Below are positions 24,300 through 36,390 of a DNA stretch of 64,000 nt, one piece after another. The stretch is from Paguma larvata (Eukaryota; Chordata; Mammalia; Carnivora; Viverridae): assembly GCA_030068075.1 (NCBI GenBank), contig CM057841.1:6519565-6583564 (forward strand). Reading direction: 5' to 3'. Within the stretch, counting starts at the first letter, position 1. Each line of letters starts with the position of its first letter. The notes below the pieces were generated by a model. It had not been told where the DNA came from, did no database searches, and saw only the letters and a list, made by a program, of their open reading frames with translations. The position numbers and the translations under genes were made by a program.

Positions 24300-25380
24300 A
24301 TGTTACCATATTGAATCTGCCCTTTCTATTGTCCCAGAATTTCCCTGGTGCCATGGACTCCGTGGTTGCCAGCATGCTGTCAGTGCGCTCTCTGGCCTCT
24401 CACGGTTCTGTATTCCTGACCCTCTTTCAGGGCCCATGTCCGTAACTGAATGTCACAGCCTCTGTTCTTAACCATCAGGGTGTCAATCTTCCTCTTTTTC
24501 TCTGATGATCCTGTTGCATGTTAACCATATGACCTGCCATACAGTTGTGTACTGCTCCTCTCTCCCTGTGTTTCTCCCTGTGTCTTGGACTTGTTACCTC
24601 TGTGTCACAAGTAAACAGAGTCATGAAGACCGACCAAGGAGTGAGGTTCAGAAGAGGACGGTTGAGACCTGGGAAACAGAGATCTTGTGTCAGTATCTGA
24701 GAGAGTGCCAGATACAGCTATAGACAGGCAGACTGCCACACATACTGAAGCCAAGGCTGAGAGATGCAGAGAATGTTGACAGGGAAAAGCTCAGATGAGA
24801 GACACATGTTGCTGGTGAAACAATCACACAGGCCTCCAACAAGTTTGCAGGAAGTGGAAAAGATGTAGGCCTAAGTGACACTGCAAGCCGTACTCCTCCC
24901 CATGGTTGCTTTTGGGACCTCAGGTAAGTGACTTCCCTGAACTTCAGTGACCTGCTGATGTGTAAAGCAAGAATAAGATGACCTGCTTTGTGCAGCACCC
25001 AACCCATGGCCTGGCCATTGGCTCTCACTTGGAGCATCCATCTCCACCTCCTTCTGCCCTTACTTTCCTGGTCTTTGGCACTAAAGAGCTGAGTCTTCAC
25101 CTCTGGTGCTCTAAGTGTCTCCAGCACCCACCTTGTCATCAGATTTGTGTCTTCCCATGTTTGGGAAAAAGGAATCTTTATTGAGTGTCTACATGTGTTG
25201 TTCCTTCTGCCAAATAACTTATGTACATCATCGCCCAACACTGAGGGCAGGACCACCATCCTCATTGTATAGAGCAAGGGACATGGTGTTGGAGAACATG
25301 AGTGGCCAAGTGTACGCTGACGGAGACTGGAAACACTGGGATTTGAAAGCACATCTAAATATGTTAGCAATTTCAATAAG
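24300..25380. other. Intergenic, nothing recognised
   Basis: A MIR-like piece lies near 25190-25300 ('GCCAAATAACTTATGTACAT'). No gene is supported; the 228-codon minus-strand frame has no domain signature. Confidence 0.4.
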
Positions 25381-25591
25381 CACTACTTATCAAATACATT
25401 GGATTTCATTCAAATCCAAGCATATGTCCTTTAGAAGAAACATACCTAAAACAAGGACATGGGAAAGCTGAGGCTAAAGGAATAGAAAAGGATACAACGC
25501 AGGCATGAATCTGAAGAAAGACAACAGAGCTGTATTAATTTCAGACAAAACAGATGTTGACAGAGAAAAGCATTATTAGGGTCATAAGATC

Positions 25592-25786
25592 ACTATATTT
25601 TTTATTTTTTTAAGTTTATTGATTTTTGAGAGAGAGAACATGGAGGTCAGAGAGAGTGAGAGAGAGAATCCCAAGCAGGCTCCAAGTAGGCATGGAGCCT
25701 GATGCGGGGCTCAAACTCACAAACTATGAGACCTGAGTCAAAACTAAGAGTCAGACACTTAGCCAACTGAGCCACCCAGGTGCCCC
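25592..25786 (-). mobile_element. Carnivore SINE, reverse
   Basis: Poly-T start, GA tract, body, and head complement ending CCACCCAGGTGCCCC at 25786. Confidence 0.92.
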
Positions 25787-25961
25787 ATCACTATGTTTGT
25801 TTGTTTTGTTTTTAAATAAAAAATAACAATGCATTAAGAAAATGTGATACTTGGAAACCAGGCAGCTCATGACATCCCTATTATAGAACAGATTAACATT
25901 GAGAAACTGGTAAGACCATGCATGTAGTTGGAAATGCCACCATATTCTTTGTGATAATAAC

Positions 25962-26170
25962 AGTTTTTAAAACATTATTTATTTTTTTGAGAGCGAGCAC
26001 GTGAACAAGCACCAGCAGGGGAGAGGCAGAGAGAAAGAAAGAACCCTAAGCGGATTCCACACCATCAGCTCAGAGCCCAATGTGGGGCTCGAACGCCCAA
26101 ATCACGAGATCATGACCTGAGCCAAGATCAAGAGTTGGACACTTAACTGACTGTGCTACCCAGGTGCCCC
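25962..26170 (-). mobile_element. Carnivore SINE, reverse
   Basis: Complete reverse SINE ending in the head complement (CTACCCAGGTGCCCC). Confidence 0.92.
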
Positions 26171-26334
26171 GATAGAAAGAATTTTTGAAGAAATAATGAC
26201 TGAAAACTTTCCAAATTTGGCAAAGATATAAATTTACAGGTTCGGAAACTTCAGTGAATCCAAAACAGCATAATCCCAAGGAAACCCATGCCTAGACAAA
26301 TCACAGTAGAACTGCTGGAAATCAAAACCAAATT

Positions 26335-26518
26335 AAAAAAAATTTTTTTTTACTTTTTTAATGTCTATTTGAGACAGAGTGCAAACAGGGAAGGGGCAGA
26401 GAGGGGAAGACAGAATCCGAAGCAGGCTCTGAGCTGTAAACACAGAGCTCAACATGGGGCTCAAACTCATGAACTGTGACATCATCACCTGAGCTGAAGT
26501 CAGACACTTAACTGAGTT
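26335..26518 (-). mobile_element. Carnivore SINE, reverse, head missing
   Basis: A-tail complement, CT complement and body are present, but the copy stops at 'GACACTTAACTGAGTT' before the head. Confidence 0.8.
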
Positions 26519-26881
26519 AAAATAATTTCAGCACCCTGAAATTTAAAATTTTTGAAAACAGTCCAAAAAACTATGCATCATATAAATATTGATGCAAAAG
26601 ATTAGGAGTTTCTTGTTCGAAATTTGAAAGCCAGAAGACAGAGAAACAACATTTTTAAAGTGCTGAGAAAAAAAAAAAACTGTCAATCAAAAATTCTATA
26701 TCCAATAAAAATACGCATAAAGAAAGAGAGCAAAATAACATTTTCAAATGAAGCAAAACTAAGACAGTCTGTTGCCAGCAGGGTAAAAGGAGTTGTTTTG
26801 ATGGAAGGGAAGTGATAGCAGAAGGAAAATTGGAATTTTGGTAATGAAGGAAGATTAACACATTGAAAAGATTTGATCTTT

Positions 26882-27111
26882 AAGATACACATGACTGTGG
26901 GGGCACCTGGGTGCCTCATTCAGTTAAGCATCCAACTTGATTTCACCTCAGGTCATGATCTCACAGTTCCTGAGATCAAACCCCAAGTAGGGCTCTGCAC
27001 TGATGGGATGGAGCCTGCTTGAGATTCTCTCTCTCCCTCTCTCCCCCTCCCCTACTCTAAATCAATAAATATAAACATTTTAAAAATATTTTTAAAGATA
27101 CACATGACTGT
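26882..27111 (+). mobile_element. Carnivore SINE with perfect 17-bp duplications
   Basis: The SINE is flanked by AAGATACACATGACTGT at 26882-26898 and 27095-27111. The perfect duplications mark a clean L1-type retrotransposition. Confidence 0.95.
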
Positions 27112-27944
27112 TAAAAACAAAATTTATAACGTCTGGTAGAGTTCAATGTATATTGATGTAGTATATATAACTACAACATACAGAGAGGAGAGTATCAAAA
27201 TTCATTCAGTGATATATTTGAGATTTGTATATTTTAATGCACAAACTTATATCTCAAGAACCATTAGTGTACCAATTTTTTAAAAAAATATTTAAAGGGG
27301 AGGGTAAAGAGACTGAAACAGTGATAAGGTTTCTACATTTCATTTTAAGTGTTAAATATTCTATGTAGACTGTGAAGACTGGAGTATGCATACTGTAATC
27401 CCTGAGAGATCACACACACGCACACACATACCCCACACACAACTATACAAAGAGATTAAAGATAAACCCAATATATGAGTTAAAATAGAGCTCTAGAAAA
27501 TATTTAAGTAACCCAAAAGAAGGCAGGAAAGGGGAGACAGATAACAGAAAGAACAAAGAGAGTAAAGAAAAAGGTAGACCCTAATCCAAATATACCAATA
27601 ATTATTCTTACATGTAAATGATCTACATGCACCAATTAAAAGTTTCCCAGAATGAATTTTGTTTTAAAAACAAACCCACTTTAGGTAAGGTTAAAAGGGT
27701 GGAGGGTGAAGGGGAGTGGGAGATGCAATTTGTTGCCCTAAAATACAGGACAAAAAAACTGATAGAACTGAAAGAAAATAATAAATTCATAATTATAGTT
27801 GGAAACTTCAACACCCCTCTTTCTAGAATCAACAGAACAAGTAGACAGGAAATCAGGATACAGAAGAATTGACCACCACCAACCACCTGGGTATAACTGA
27901 TGAAGTTGCCAATATTTAATTATTACCAATTATTTTTTCTTGGT

Positions 27945-28140
27945 TTTTTTTAGATGTTTGTTTATTTTTGAGAGAGAGAAGTAGCACAGGGGAAAAGCAG
28001 AGAGAGAGGGAGACAGATGTTCCAAAGCAGGCTCTGTGCTGACAGCAGAGAGCGCAGTGCAGGGCTCGAACTTGTAAACGGTGAAATTATGACCTGAGCT
28101 GAAGTCAGCCACTTAAATGACTGAGCCACCCAGGTGCCCC
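27945..28140 (-). mobile_element. Carnivore SINE, reverse
   Basis: Complete reverse SINE ending CCACCCAGGTGCCCC. Imperfect target duplications (ACCAATTATTTT and GCCAATTATTTT) flank it. Confidence 0.92.
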
Positions 28141-28306
28141 TATTGCCAATTATTTTATGCACAAAGTAGTTTCCTATTATATAAACTGTTTTTAAGCCCA
28201 ATAATACGCTGTTACTGATGTTTACCCCCAAGAAATCAATGATCTATGTTTCCATCTGAAGACAGTGAAAAAGAAAAAATTAATTCAGAAGTTAGTAGGT
28301 AGAAGG

Positions 28307-28471
28307 AGGGATGCCTGGGTGGCTCAGTAGGGTGAGTGTCCGACTTCGGCTTAAATCATTGGGCTTGCTTCTGTCAGTGCAGAGTCCACTTTGGATCTTC
28401 TGTCTGCCCCTCTCTCTGCCCCTCCCCTCTCATGCTCTTGCCATCTCTCAAAAATAAACATCACAAAAAAA
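28307..28471 (+). mobile_element. Internally shortened carnivore SINE
   Basis: The head (GATGCCTGGGTGGCTCAG) and CT-rich/A-rich tail are present, but the central body is shortened by several dozen bases, skipping the ATGATCTC segment. Confidence 0.85.
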
Positions 28472-29464
28472 GAGGTAAATAGAAGGAAGGGTTATAAGTA
28501 GAGGTCCCGAAGTAGAAAAGAGACCATAGAGAAAATGAACAAATCCAAAAAATAATTAGTTCTTTGAAAAGATTAATACTACTGATAACCCCCTAGCCAG
28601 ACTGACAGGGGGAAAGGTCGGGGGAGGGGGGATATTATAAGCCATGAAAGAGGTCACATCACTACAGACCCTGCAGGCATTAAAAGAATCCATGAATATT
28701 GTAAACAAACTCTATACCAGTAAATCGGACCACTAAAATACATGCATATTGCATACATATTTGGAATTATTAGGTCGTCTTGGTGAATTGATCCTATATC
28801 ACTATGTAACATCCCTCTTTATGCCTGAGATGAGATAGGCAAATTCCTTAAACACAATTTACAAATTTAGTTGATAATGTTAATACACACCTACTGGTAA
28901 GCCAGGACCTTAAGGACCAAGTTCTTGACAGGGGCTGGGCAATAAAATGGTCCAGTGGGCTACTGGGTCTGGCAAAAGGCCTTAGATCTGAGGGGAAGTG
29001 GGAAAGAACAGAGAGGGGTCCCACACCTCCAAGAGTTTCAAGCTCCAATGTGAGAGACCTAGCCAGTGGCAGGGGACAGAGTCTGGCCCCATCACCTGGT
29101 GGCCAATCAGCACAGAAGATAAAACTATTAAATGCAACCTCTCTAGCAGCCTCCCAGTGTGAGGACCGATTCGGTCAAGGTGGGGTTGAGTATATCTGGA
29201 GCCTCAAGCTACCGACCCAGACCTGCTGGGGCCAGGCAGAGGTGCCTGGGAAGTAGGAGGCAGCTTGATGGAAGAAAGCAAAAGGGACCTTGAAAAATAG
29301 GGACCCAGTTGCCAATCGTTGGCCCCTTTATCCTCAGGATCCAACCCAGAGCCCTTCCACCTTCAGGACACAAGATCCCAGCCCACTTCCCTCAGCCCTG
29401 GGAGTCCAGCCCCCTGTACCAGGACTACATTAGCCAAGGACACCTTTTAAAGTCTCTCTTCACA

Positions 29465-29470
29465 TTTATT
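29465..29470 (-). terminator. A1BG copy 1 poly(A) signal
   Basis: AATAAA on the minus strand (TTTATT on plus), about 140 bp after the stop codon in exon 8. It is conserved in copy 2. Confidence 0.75.
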
Positions 29471-32400
29471 GATTCCCAGGAGGAATGAGGGACAGTCCTC
29501 CAGCACCCCAGGGGGAGTCCGGCCTCCAGCTGCAGCTGAGGGATCAGCGCCAGGTGGGAGAAAGTACTTGCCAAGGATGCCACCAGCAGCCTGGGTCTAC
29601 AGCTGAATCAACTTCCTAGACAAATGGGACAAAAGAGAACTTGAAGGGGAGGGAAGCATCCTGTGTCCTCCTCCCTGGTGAAATCAGGGCCGACCTCAGT
29701 GAGGCCGCCCAGGAAGCAAGTAGCTAGGTCAGCCGCCAGCCAAGACCTCTCCCACACCTAGGCCTCCCTCCAGGTGCTCAAGCCCACCAAACCACTCTGC
29801 TCCCGGGCCTTCACTTGTGTTCTTTCCCTGCCTGAACTTCCCTCACAACCAGAGCTGAGGAGGCAAACTAGCTAATGTGCTGGGAGGAGGGGCAGGGAAG
29901 GGGCAGACCTGGCACAGGGCACAATCTGGGCAAAGGCCAGCAGGAGGGTGCCAGCTCACAGAACCCACAGAACCAGAAGCACGCTTCACCTGCCACCTGG
30001 AGCTCCACCGGCTCGCTCAACTCAGACTCCAAGAACTTGGGCCACCATCGGCTGTAGCGGCAGCTGTAGTTGCCCGCGTGCTGGGGCCCCACGTAGGTCA
30101 GCACAAGGTCTGCTGAGCGGTGGGTGGTCCTGGTCACAGTCGAAGCCTCATTTTCACCGACCCTTAGTAGCTCGAAAGTGACATCAGGCACATGGCCCTC
30201 GCAGCGCAGGACGGCGTCGCGGCCTGGACTCACTGCCCCGCTCCAGAGTGGCCTGAGTTGGGGCCTGGGAGGGGGCCCTGGGAGGACCACACGGGTCAGT
30301 CAGGTGAGGCCGGCCCCTCGGGCATCAGCCGCCCCTCCCCCTCCAGCCGCGACTCCCCACCCCCACATTCCTGCCACCTCCAGCTACAGTCATGCCACTA
30401 GGCTGCTGCCCTGTTCTCACACACCTATCTCCCCGGGGGCTCCTCCTATTGTCTGCCGCGTCACCCCCTTCCCCAGGACTCTGCAAGTTCCCTAGATCCG
30501 GGCCTGATCTGGGTCTTCCCGGGGTCCCCCAGCATTTGGCGCTCAGGACCTCAGGACAGGGGAAGAGGAGGAAAAACCCGCCCAGGGAAACTGTGTTGAG
30601 GGCCCCGAGCACCCGAAATGAGCCAGATGCGGGGCGGTCCGGGACCCTCCGCCGCCGGAGTTCCACCTGTGCGGGCAGGACGGGCCCCGGAGTGCTTCCC
30701 CTCTACACCCCGCTCTGCTGGCGGGCCTGGGCCGCTCACCCTCCACGTGCAGCTCCAAGGGCGCGCTGGGCGCCGAGCCCCCGAAGGGGGGCGCAGTGTC
30801 CACGTAGACGCAGCTGTAGTTGGCCGAGTCCACCACCGAGACGTCGCGCAGCTGGAAGTGGGCCTCGGTGCCCTCCGGGCTCAGGACTCGGAGCACCCGG
30901 CGCTGGCCGAGGTCCTCGCGCATCAGGGCGAAGCGCAGGCCGGGCCGGGGCCCGCGGCACCGCAGCTCCAGGGACGTGCCGGCCGCGGGCCGCAGAGTCG
31001 CCGGCTCCGCCGAGAGCTCTGGCGCGGGGAGCGTCTCTGCGGGGAGGACACGGGCTGACCCGGGCGCCTAGGGGACGTCTCTGGCGTCCCGCCTGCAGGA
31101 GGCGGCCCGGCGCCCTCTGGCTCGCTCCCGGGAGGCCCGCCGGCGCCGCCCTCCTACAGCCGCATCACCCTCCTGACCTCCCCGGGTCTCGCGCGCGCGC
31201 GCTCCTGCACCTTTCCTTACTCGTTTGACTGTCCATAAAAACAGACGTGGGGAAGGGGTCGACTTTTGTACCCGAGCCCAGGACGCTCGGTCGGGGAGCC
31301 CGCGTGTTCTCCCACAGGCCAGGACCCTCTCTCAGGGTCCACGCTCTGGGTGCGGGTCCTCCGGCCCCCACCTGACAGCCTTAAACAAATAGGCCTCCAG
31401 CGCCCCAAGACCCCCACCCCGTCGTAGCCCGGAGGCAGGAGAGGACCCCGAGCAGGCACTGCCTGCGTGACCTGTACCGGACCTGCATGTTGGCCCAGTA
31501 TTCTTCGTGGAGCTTTGGGGTTGCCGAGCTCAGTGTCCCATTCTCAGTTGGTGAAACTGAGGCTGGGCGGGTGCGTAAGGATTGGGACCCAGCCAGAGCC
31601 CACCAATACTGGGGGACCCTTCCCAGGGTCTCTCCTCCCGCTCCCCTTCCACAGAGAGGGACGCTGTCGCCCTCCTGGCCTCAGGTGTGTGGCGTAACCC
31701 GGGGCAGTCAAGCTTACCGTCGTTCAGAAGCAGCTCAATGGGCTCGCTGTCCGAGGACCAGATTTGCTGGTCACTCAGCTGATAGCGACAGGTGTAGAGA
31801 CCGCGGTCAGCCAGAGCCACTGCCTTCAGGTGAAAAGAGATGTGGCCTGGGGTGGTGGAGCTCGCGGGTACACGCAGCACCTCCTCGCCCCTCCTCAGCT
31901 GGAAGTGCACGCCGCTTAGGGGCGCCACACAGATTACGGTCCTGCCGGCACCCGGTTGAAGGACAGCTGCAGACTCTCTGTGGAGAATCAGCGTGGGCGA
32001 CAACGGTGCACCTGCAAGGTAGGGAGGGTCGCTGGGGCAACTCGGCTAGGCCCGCGAACCTATGCCAGTTCGGTGGCAGCCCAACACCACTCTCCCTTGT
32101 GGCCTATCCCCTAGGCCCTGCACAATCTGACAGTGTCAGGGTTAAGCCCAGGTATGATCCACCTAATGTAGAGACCACGGTTTCCCAAACCCAGGCCTGG
32201 GCAAGGGTATTCAGGGTTGGGGAACAAGGCAAACAAACCTCTGTCCTCCAGGAGCCTCCTACCCCAGGAAGCCCTCTGGGAAGGGTCACACACTCACCAG
32301 GCTCTTTGATCGTCACAGAAGCACTGGGCTCAGAGGGTGCACCTGTGGCATGGGTCCGGTAGCTGCAGCTGTAGTTGCCAGGCCGATGGACCGGGAACGT

Positions 32401-32514
32401 GGCCTCCACACCTTTAGGGGCCTCAGCCACCTCCAAAAACTGGTCATCGCCTTCCAGCCTCAGCAGGAAGGTCACAACCCGAAATACCCCATGGCACAGC
32501 AGTTTCGTCTCTAG

Positions 32515-32520
32515 GCCAGG
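32515..32520 (-). other. Single-base insertion in A1BG copy 1 exon 4
   Basis: Copy 1 reads GGCCAGGGTGTGATCC on the plus strand where copy 2 reads GGCCGGGTGTGATCC, one base shorter. Copy 2 keeps the frame found in human A1BG (SWITPGL), so copy 1 carries the change. Confidence 0.9.
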
Positions 32521-32779
32521 GTGTGATCCAGGACACAGGCTCAGGTGAGAGCAAAGGTGGGGGCAGGGTCTCTGCAGGTGGAACAGGGCCAACAGGTGGT
32601 CCTGCAGGACCTGGGAGACATGGGTGGCCCAGCCGGACGTGGCCCTCCACCCTCATGTGAGTGGGCCAGGGAAATGGAAGGCATTGTTGGAGAAAGGGAG
32701 GCAGCCACAGGAGGACACAGGGGTATGAAACCACAAGAAACGTGTTACAGGAAATGTGCTAGGCTTGTCCCACGCGCTT

Positions 32780-32885
32780 TCTGAGGATTTTCTCTTTTAT
32801 TCCTCACGACCTTCTGGGGTCAGTCCGAACATCATCCTCATTTTACAGATGAGCAAACGGGGTCAGAGATGTCCGATGACTTGCC
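32780..32885 (+). mobile_element. MIR in A1BG intron 3 (copy 1)
   Basis: The text 'ATCCTCATTTTACAGATGAG' is the MIR core. The same insertion is at about 50515-50620 in copy 2, so it predates the duplication. Confidence 0.75.
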
Positions 32886-33522
32886 AATCCCCCCATGCCA
32901 GAAAAGTGGGACCAGGAGCGTGAGGAATGGAGCAATGAGGCCTCTCCAGCAGCCCTCTCCCCACTGCCTTGTGGGCCCATGAAAGTCCCTGCTCACCTGC
33001 CCCAGTCACCTCCAGGAGGTTGCTCAGCTCGGTCCATCGGCCGCTCAAGCCATAGCGGCAGCGGTAGAGGCCCCTGGTGTCACCTGTCACTGCTCCTAGG
33101 TGGAACCGGTGCTCGATGGCAGATAAACCAAGGTGCACAAGTTCCTGGGTCACCCCATCCTTGAACAGCTCAAAATCCGTGGTCCGCAGACGGGCCTGGC
33201 AAGTCAGTGTCACATTGGCCCAGGGTTCCAGCAGCGATTCGGCCTCTGCCCACAGGTTCGGCCGGGTCTCAAACACTGCACGGCGGGTTGGGGGTGAGTG
33301 CTGGGTCCCAGGACAGAGGCTCACCTCTGCCTGTGCCCGCCATCCCCAAGACCTGACCCAGACTCACCTTGAAACGACTCGGTGGCTGGGCCCAGCGAGA
33401 GACCTGCAGAGACCAAATCTGTGAGGCCCCTATTCCCATCCCTCCCGTGCCCTCCTGCCCCAAGGGACCCTGGCCCCAGCAACCTCACCCCAGAGCACCA
33501 GGAAGGCCGCGAGCATGGACAT

Positions 33523-33665
33523 GACGGCCAGCCTCGCTCTGGCTGGTGAGTGTCTGGGGTGATAAAGTCCCAGCAAGGGGGCGGTGGCAAGGGACATTGA
33601 CCCTATTGTTTGTCCTTCCCAGAGGACGGGGGCCTCAAGGGGGTGGGGACAAAGGGCAAAAATCC
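33523..33665 (-). promoter_or_regulatory. A1BG copy 1 proximal promoter
   Basis: Directly upstream of the start codon are a TATA-like ACTTTATCA (minus strand, about 33560), a FOXA-like TATTGTTTGTC (plus, 33604-33614) and an HNF4-like direct repeat GGGACAAAGGGCA (plus, 33646-33658). These fit the liver expression known for A1BG. All three are retained in copy 2. Confidence 0.6.
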
Positions 33666-33689
33666 AGAGTGTTGGGAGCCTCATCAATA

Positions 33690-33905
33690 AGGATAATCAA
33701 TACTATTGCATAACCAATAAACTAAGTAGTAAATAATTAAAATGATATTTGAAGATATATATAATAAAATAGCAGACTATACCCAACAAAATTAATGAAA
33801 TGAGTTAAATGAAAATTGAGAAATATAATTTTAAAATAAAAATTGAATTAAAATAAGGCAAATAATGGAATAAGTAATAACTGATAACGGAAAGTTTCAA
33901 CTTTT
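33690..33905. repeat. AT-rich tract upstream of A1BG copy 1
   Basis: About 210 bp of AT-rich, loosely repetitive AATAA/TTAAAT text. A homologous tract lies at about 51420-51645 in copy 2. Confidence 0.7.
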
Positions 33906-33910
33906 AATGT

Positions 33911-34370
33911 TTGTAGGCCCTGCTCCCGGGCTCCCAGGGAAGCTAATATTGAACATTAATCAAGATCAAAATGACTCCACGAAACCTCAAAGCATGGACA
34001 CTTTTTCTGCCCTGAGCACACATTGTGGTCTGCCTCCTTAAAACAAACAAACAAACAAACAAAAAACAATTAAACAATAAGACAAAACGGAGGATACAAA
34101 TATAAAGATAAGGAAAAAAAAACCCTCCCTGGGTCTCATAAGATTAAAGTCCTAGGTCTGGGCCTTGCACATACTAAAAACATAAGATAAAGTCTATAAC
34201 TTTCTAGAATGTCCTTCATCGTCATATTTGTAAGTGTTTGTGTAAAACACATATATATCCGTGCGCCAATGTTCCATCCCTGGAGCACGCTCTTCTTTGT
34301 GAAGACTAGGTACCCTGGTCACCAACTACAGCTTGCATAAAATTCTCTTCTTCCTCCTGATAAAAAAATT
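33911..34370 (+). repeat. LTR-like repeat, copy a
   Basis: The repeat starts 'GGCCCTGCTCCCGGGCTCCC' and ends just before the SINE. It contains an (AAAC)n run at 34041-34063. Related copies are at 51653-52110 and, diverged, at 45707-46350. The internal layout resembles an LTR but I could not name a family. Confidence 0.6.
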
Positions 34371-34375
34371 TTCGA

Positions 34376-34572
34376 AGGCACCTGGGCGGGTCAGTCGGAT
34401 AGGTCTCCAAGTTTATCTCAGGTCATGACCTCCTGATTCATAAGTTTGAGTTCGAGCCTGCTTCAGATTCTGTGTCTCCTCTCTCTGACCCTCCCCCACT
34501 CATTTTCTGGCTCTCTCTCTCTCAAAAATAAATAAACTTAAAAATATTTTATTAAAAAAAAAAAAAAAAAAG
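34376..34572 (+). mobile_element. Carnivore SINE at right edge of duplication unit 1
   Basis: Head AGGCACCTGGGCGGGTCAGT, body, CT tract and poly-A tail. The orthologous SINE in unit 2 is 52116-52322, so it was present before duplication. Homology stops in its tail. Confidence 0.9.
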
Positions 34573-36390
34573 GAGAGTCCATGGTAAGAATGAGAACTCT
34601 TCTTTGGTTTTTCCGACTTCCAGAACAAATAGACTTACCCAGCACAGCAGCTGAGGTCCGAATATGTGAGCGCACTAAATCAACACTGCTCTGAGCATGA
34701 GAGCTCGGGCTCTTGTTCTTTAATTCTGTTCCCTTTTCTGTGGGAGGCAGAGAGATATTCCTTTACCAAAAGTTCCAGATATCTGAGTCTATTTGGTCAA
34801 ATTGTTTTCACCAACTCTCCCTGGACCCAATGTCGCTATTCTGAATTTCTGAAATTTCTAATAAACACGTGCCCAGGGGCAAAGGGAAGTTGACTAGGAA
34901 TTAAAAAGAACCAAACACTTAACCAAATCTCCATACACGTTTTCAGCCAAGGACACGTCAGAGTAACTGGATGTGGAGCTTCTCGGGATGCTGCTCCCAA
35001 CCATCTCTGCTGGATTATTTTGCCCTTGGATATCACGACCACAATGGGACAATTTTCCTCCTCACTGATCTGGAGGAAAATGTTTTGGAGTGAAAATTAC
35101 ATACTCAATTGGTTAAAAGGTGAAAATACAGAGGGGGACACGTTCCACAGATCTTGGGGGGTCACAGAAGCAACTTGGCCGTCAATGGAGCCTGGGAAGC
35201 AGAAGCGCCCATATTCAGGCTAGTTTATATGGTCACATGTTCAGCAGGTAAATGGTCCGGGGCATTCTCCAAAGAAACAAAGATGACAATTAGGACAGTC
35301 CTCCTTCCAGTCACATGTTATAACTGCCAAACCTGTACCCTCCAGGCCTGTGTGAGACTGGCCTTAGACCCAGGACAGATGAGGCCACTTTTCTCCATCT
35401 GCATCTCAAAGCAGAGATGGACTTAGCATCTGGGTGCTAACCATCTGGGTGGACTAAGATATTATGAGGCCACTGGGTGGACTAAGATTTCATGAGGCCA
35501 CCGTCAGGCCCATAAGGATACTGATCCTTGCTGGTTCCCTCTCCCATGGGCGGCACTGATTGGGCTACTACCTTGGAAATCCAACACCTTCCCCATTGTG
35601 GCAACCACACTTTGTGCATTGTTTTCTCCAACAGACAATTTAACCACCTGGAGCTTGAGACGCAAGCAGAGGTTCTCAGATCCCCAAGAATGAGGGACTT
35701 CAAGCAAGTGTGAGGACATCTGGGTGACACCGGGCAAGCATGTTGTCCCCCAGTGCCAGATTGTCCAGGGGGTCCTTACAGAGTGACCCGGCACCATGTG
35801 AGCTGGTGGGAGGCTGTGAGGGAAACCTCTCTTTCCCAAGCACCTGTGGACTTGAGTCCACAGACATTGTTTCCAGGTGGGAAGTGGCTGCTATCTCACC
35901 CTGTCACTGGCTTCCCGCCTGTCTGCCTCGAGACACTGACTATGCGGCTCTCCAAGAAGGGAGGTGGGGAACGACACGGGCTTCCTGGGGAGCAAGCAGT
36001 TGTAGGCTCTACGTGCCTGGCAGTGCTGACCATCCCAACAATAGACGGATATGAATCTAACCTGCAACGGACACCCTGCCCAGGGCTGACGAGCCAGGCT
36101 CAGTGGCCATGACTCTTGTAGGTCCGGATGGCCCCACCTGGGGAAGGCCAAGGGAGCAGCTTTCTCTAGAACCAGGAGCTTGCCATGCAAATAAAATAGA
36201 CAAGATGGGGATCCAGGTTTCAAAACGTATCACTTGTACACTGGGATTGACAAATTGTCGGGTTGCGTGGACCCAATGCGGGTGGACTGATTGGCCTCTT
36301 CCAGCTAACTCGCCACACTCAGACTTTGTCCTAATGAGGGACGACAGATGGGTAGAAAGAGCTGGAAGAAAAATAGGCAACTGCACAATG
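34573..36390. other. Spacer, no gene recognised
   Basis: I see no family motif, CpG island or nameable repeat here. Short open frames on both strands carry no domain signatures. Confidence 0.4.

Larger units (their letters stand above)
25400..28800 (+). mobile_element. Old L1 ORF2 5'-half, broken by SINEs
   Basis: Plus-strand fragments of the L1 ORF2 endonuclease region are visible, such as the decayed GNFNTPLSRINRTSRQE at about 27801-27851 and the region of L1-like text at 28500-28640. Frames are interrupted by stops and by at least five SINEs. Each single junction was not resolved. Confidence 0.65.
29608..33522 (-). pseudogene. A1BG: A1BG copy 1, alpha-1B-glycoprotein, exon-4 frameshift
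   Basis: Eight coding exons follow the A1BG plan, each with GT/AG borders in phase 1: 33522-33489 (signal, MSMLAAFLVLWG), 33403-33368, 33275-32997 (Ig1), 32571-32298 (Ig2), 32011-31718 (Ig3), 31036-30740 (Ig4), 30277-29990 (Ig5) and 29615-29608 (stop). A1BG is a liver-made plasma glycoprotein of the immunoglobulin superfamily; known partners include CRISP3. Exon 4 is 274 bp where copy 2 has 273. An extra base near 32515-32520, just after SWITP, shifts the frame to a stop at 32444-32446, leaving 158 codons. All other exons are open. Without the extra base the protein would be about 502 residues. The transcript should be subject to nonsense-mediated decay. The alternatives are a single-base assembly error or a recent loss of function, since no second lesion is visible. 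Confidence 0.9.
29140..34572. repeat. A1BG segmental duplication, unit 1
   Basis: This unit is homologous along its length to 46557-52322. It begins at 'CTCTAGCAGCCTCCCAGTGT' (29140; 46557 in unit 2) and ends in the tail of a SINE present in both units (34376-34572; 52116-52322). It includes all A1BG exons, introns, the proximal promoter, an AT-rich upstream tract and an LTR-like repeat. The left flank is unrelated in the two units, so the left breakpoint is sharp. Confidence 0.9.

Noticed and set aside
27618..27872. 84-codon frame with NFNTPLSRINRTSRQE
   Set aside because: This is the L1 endonuclease region in an old, stop-ridden element, not a host gene.
25400..28800. Array of similar elements that might suggest a CRISPR-like or tandem array
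   Set aside because: The repeated units are independently inserted carnivore SINEs in both orientations, each with its own target duplications.
30392..31228. 278-codon open frame on the plus strand
   Set aside because: It is the antisense shadow of the GC-rich A1BG exon 6 and its introns; the R/P/A/G-rich translation has no domain and the same frame recurs antisense to copy 2.
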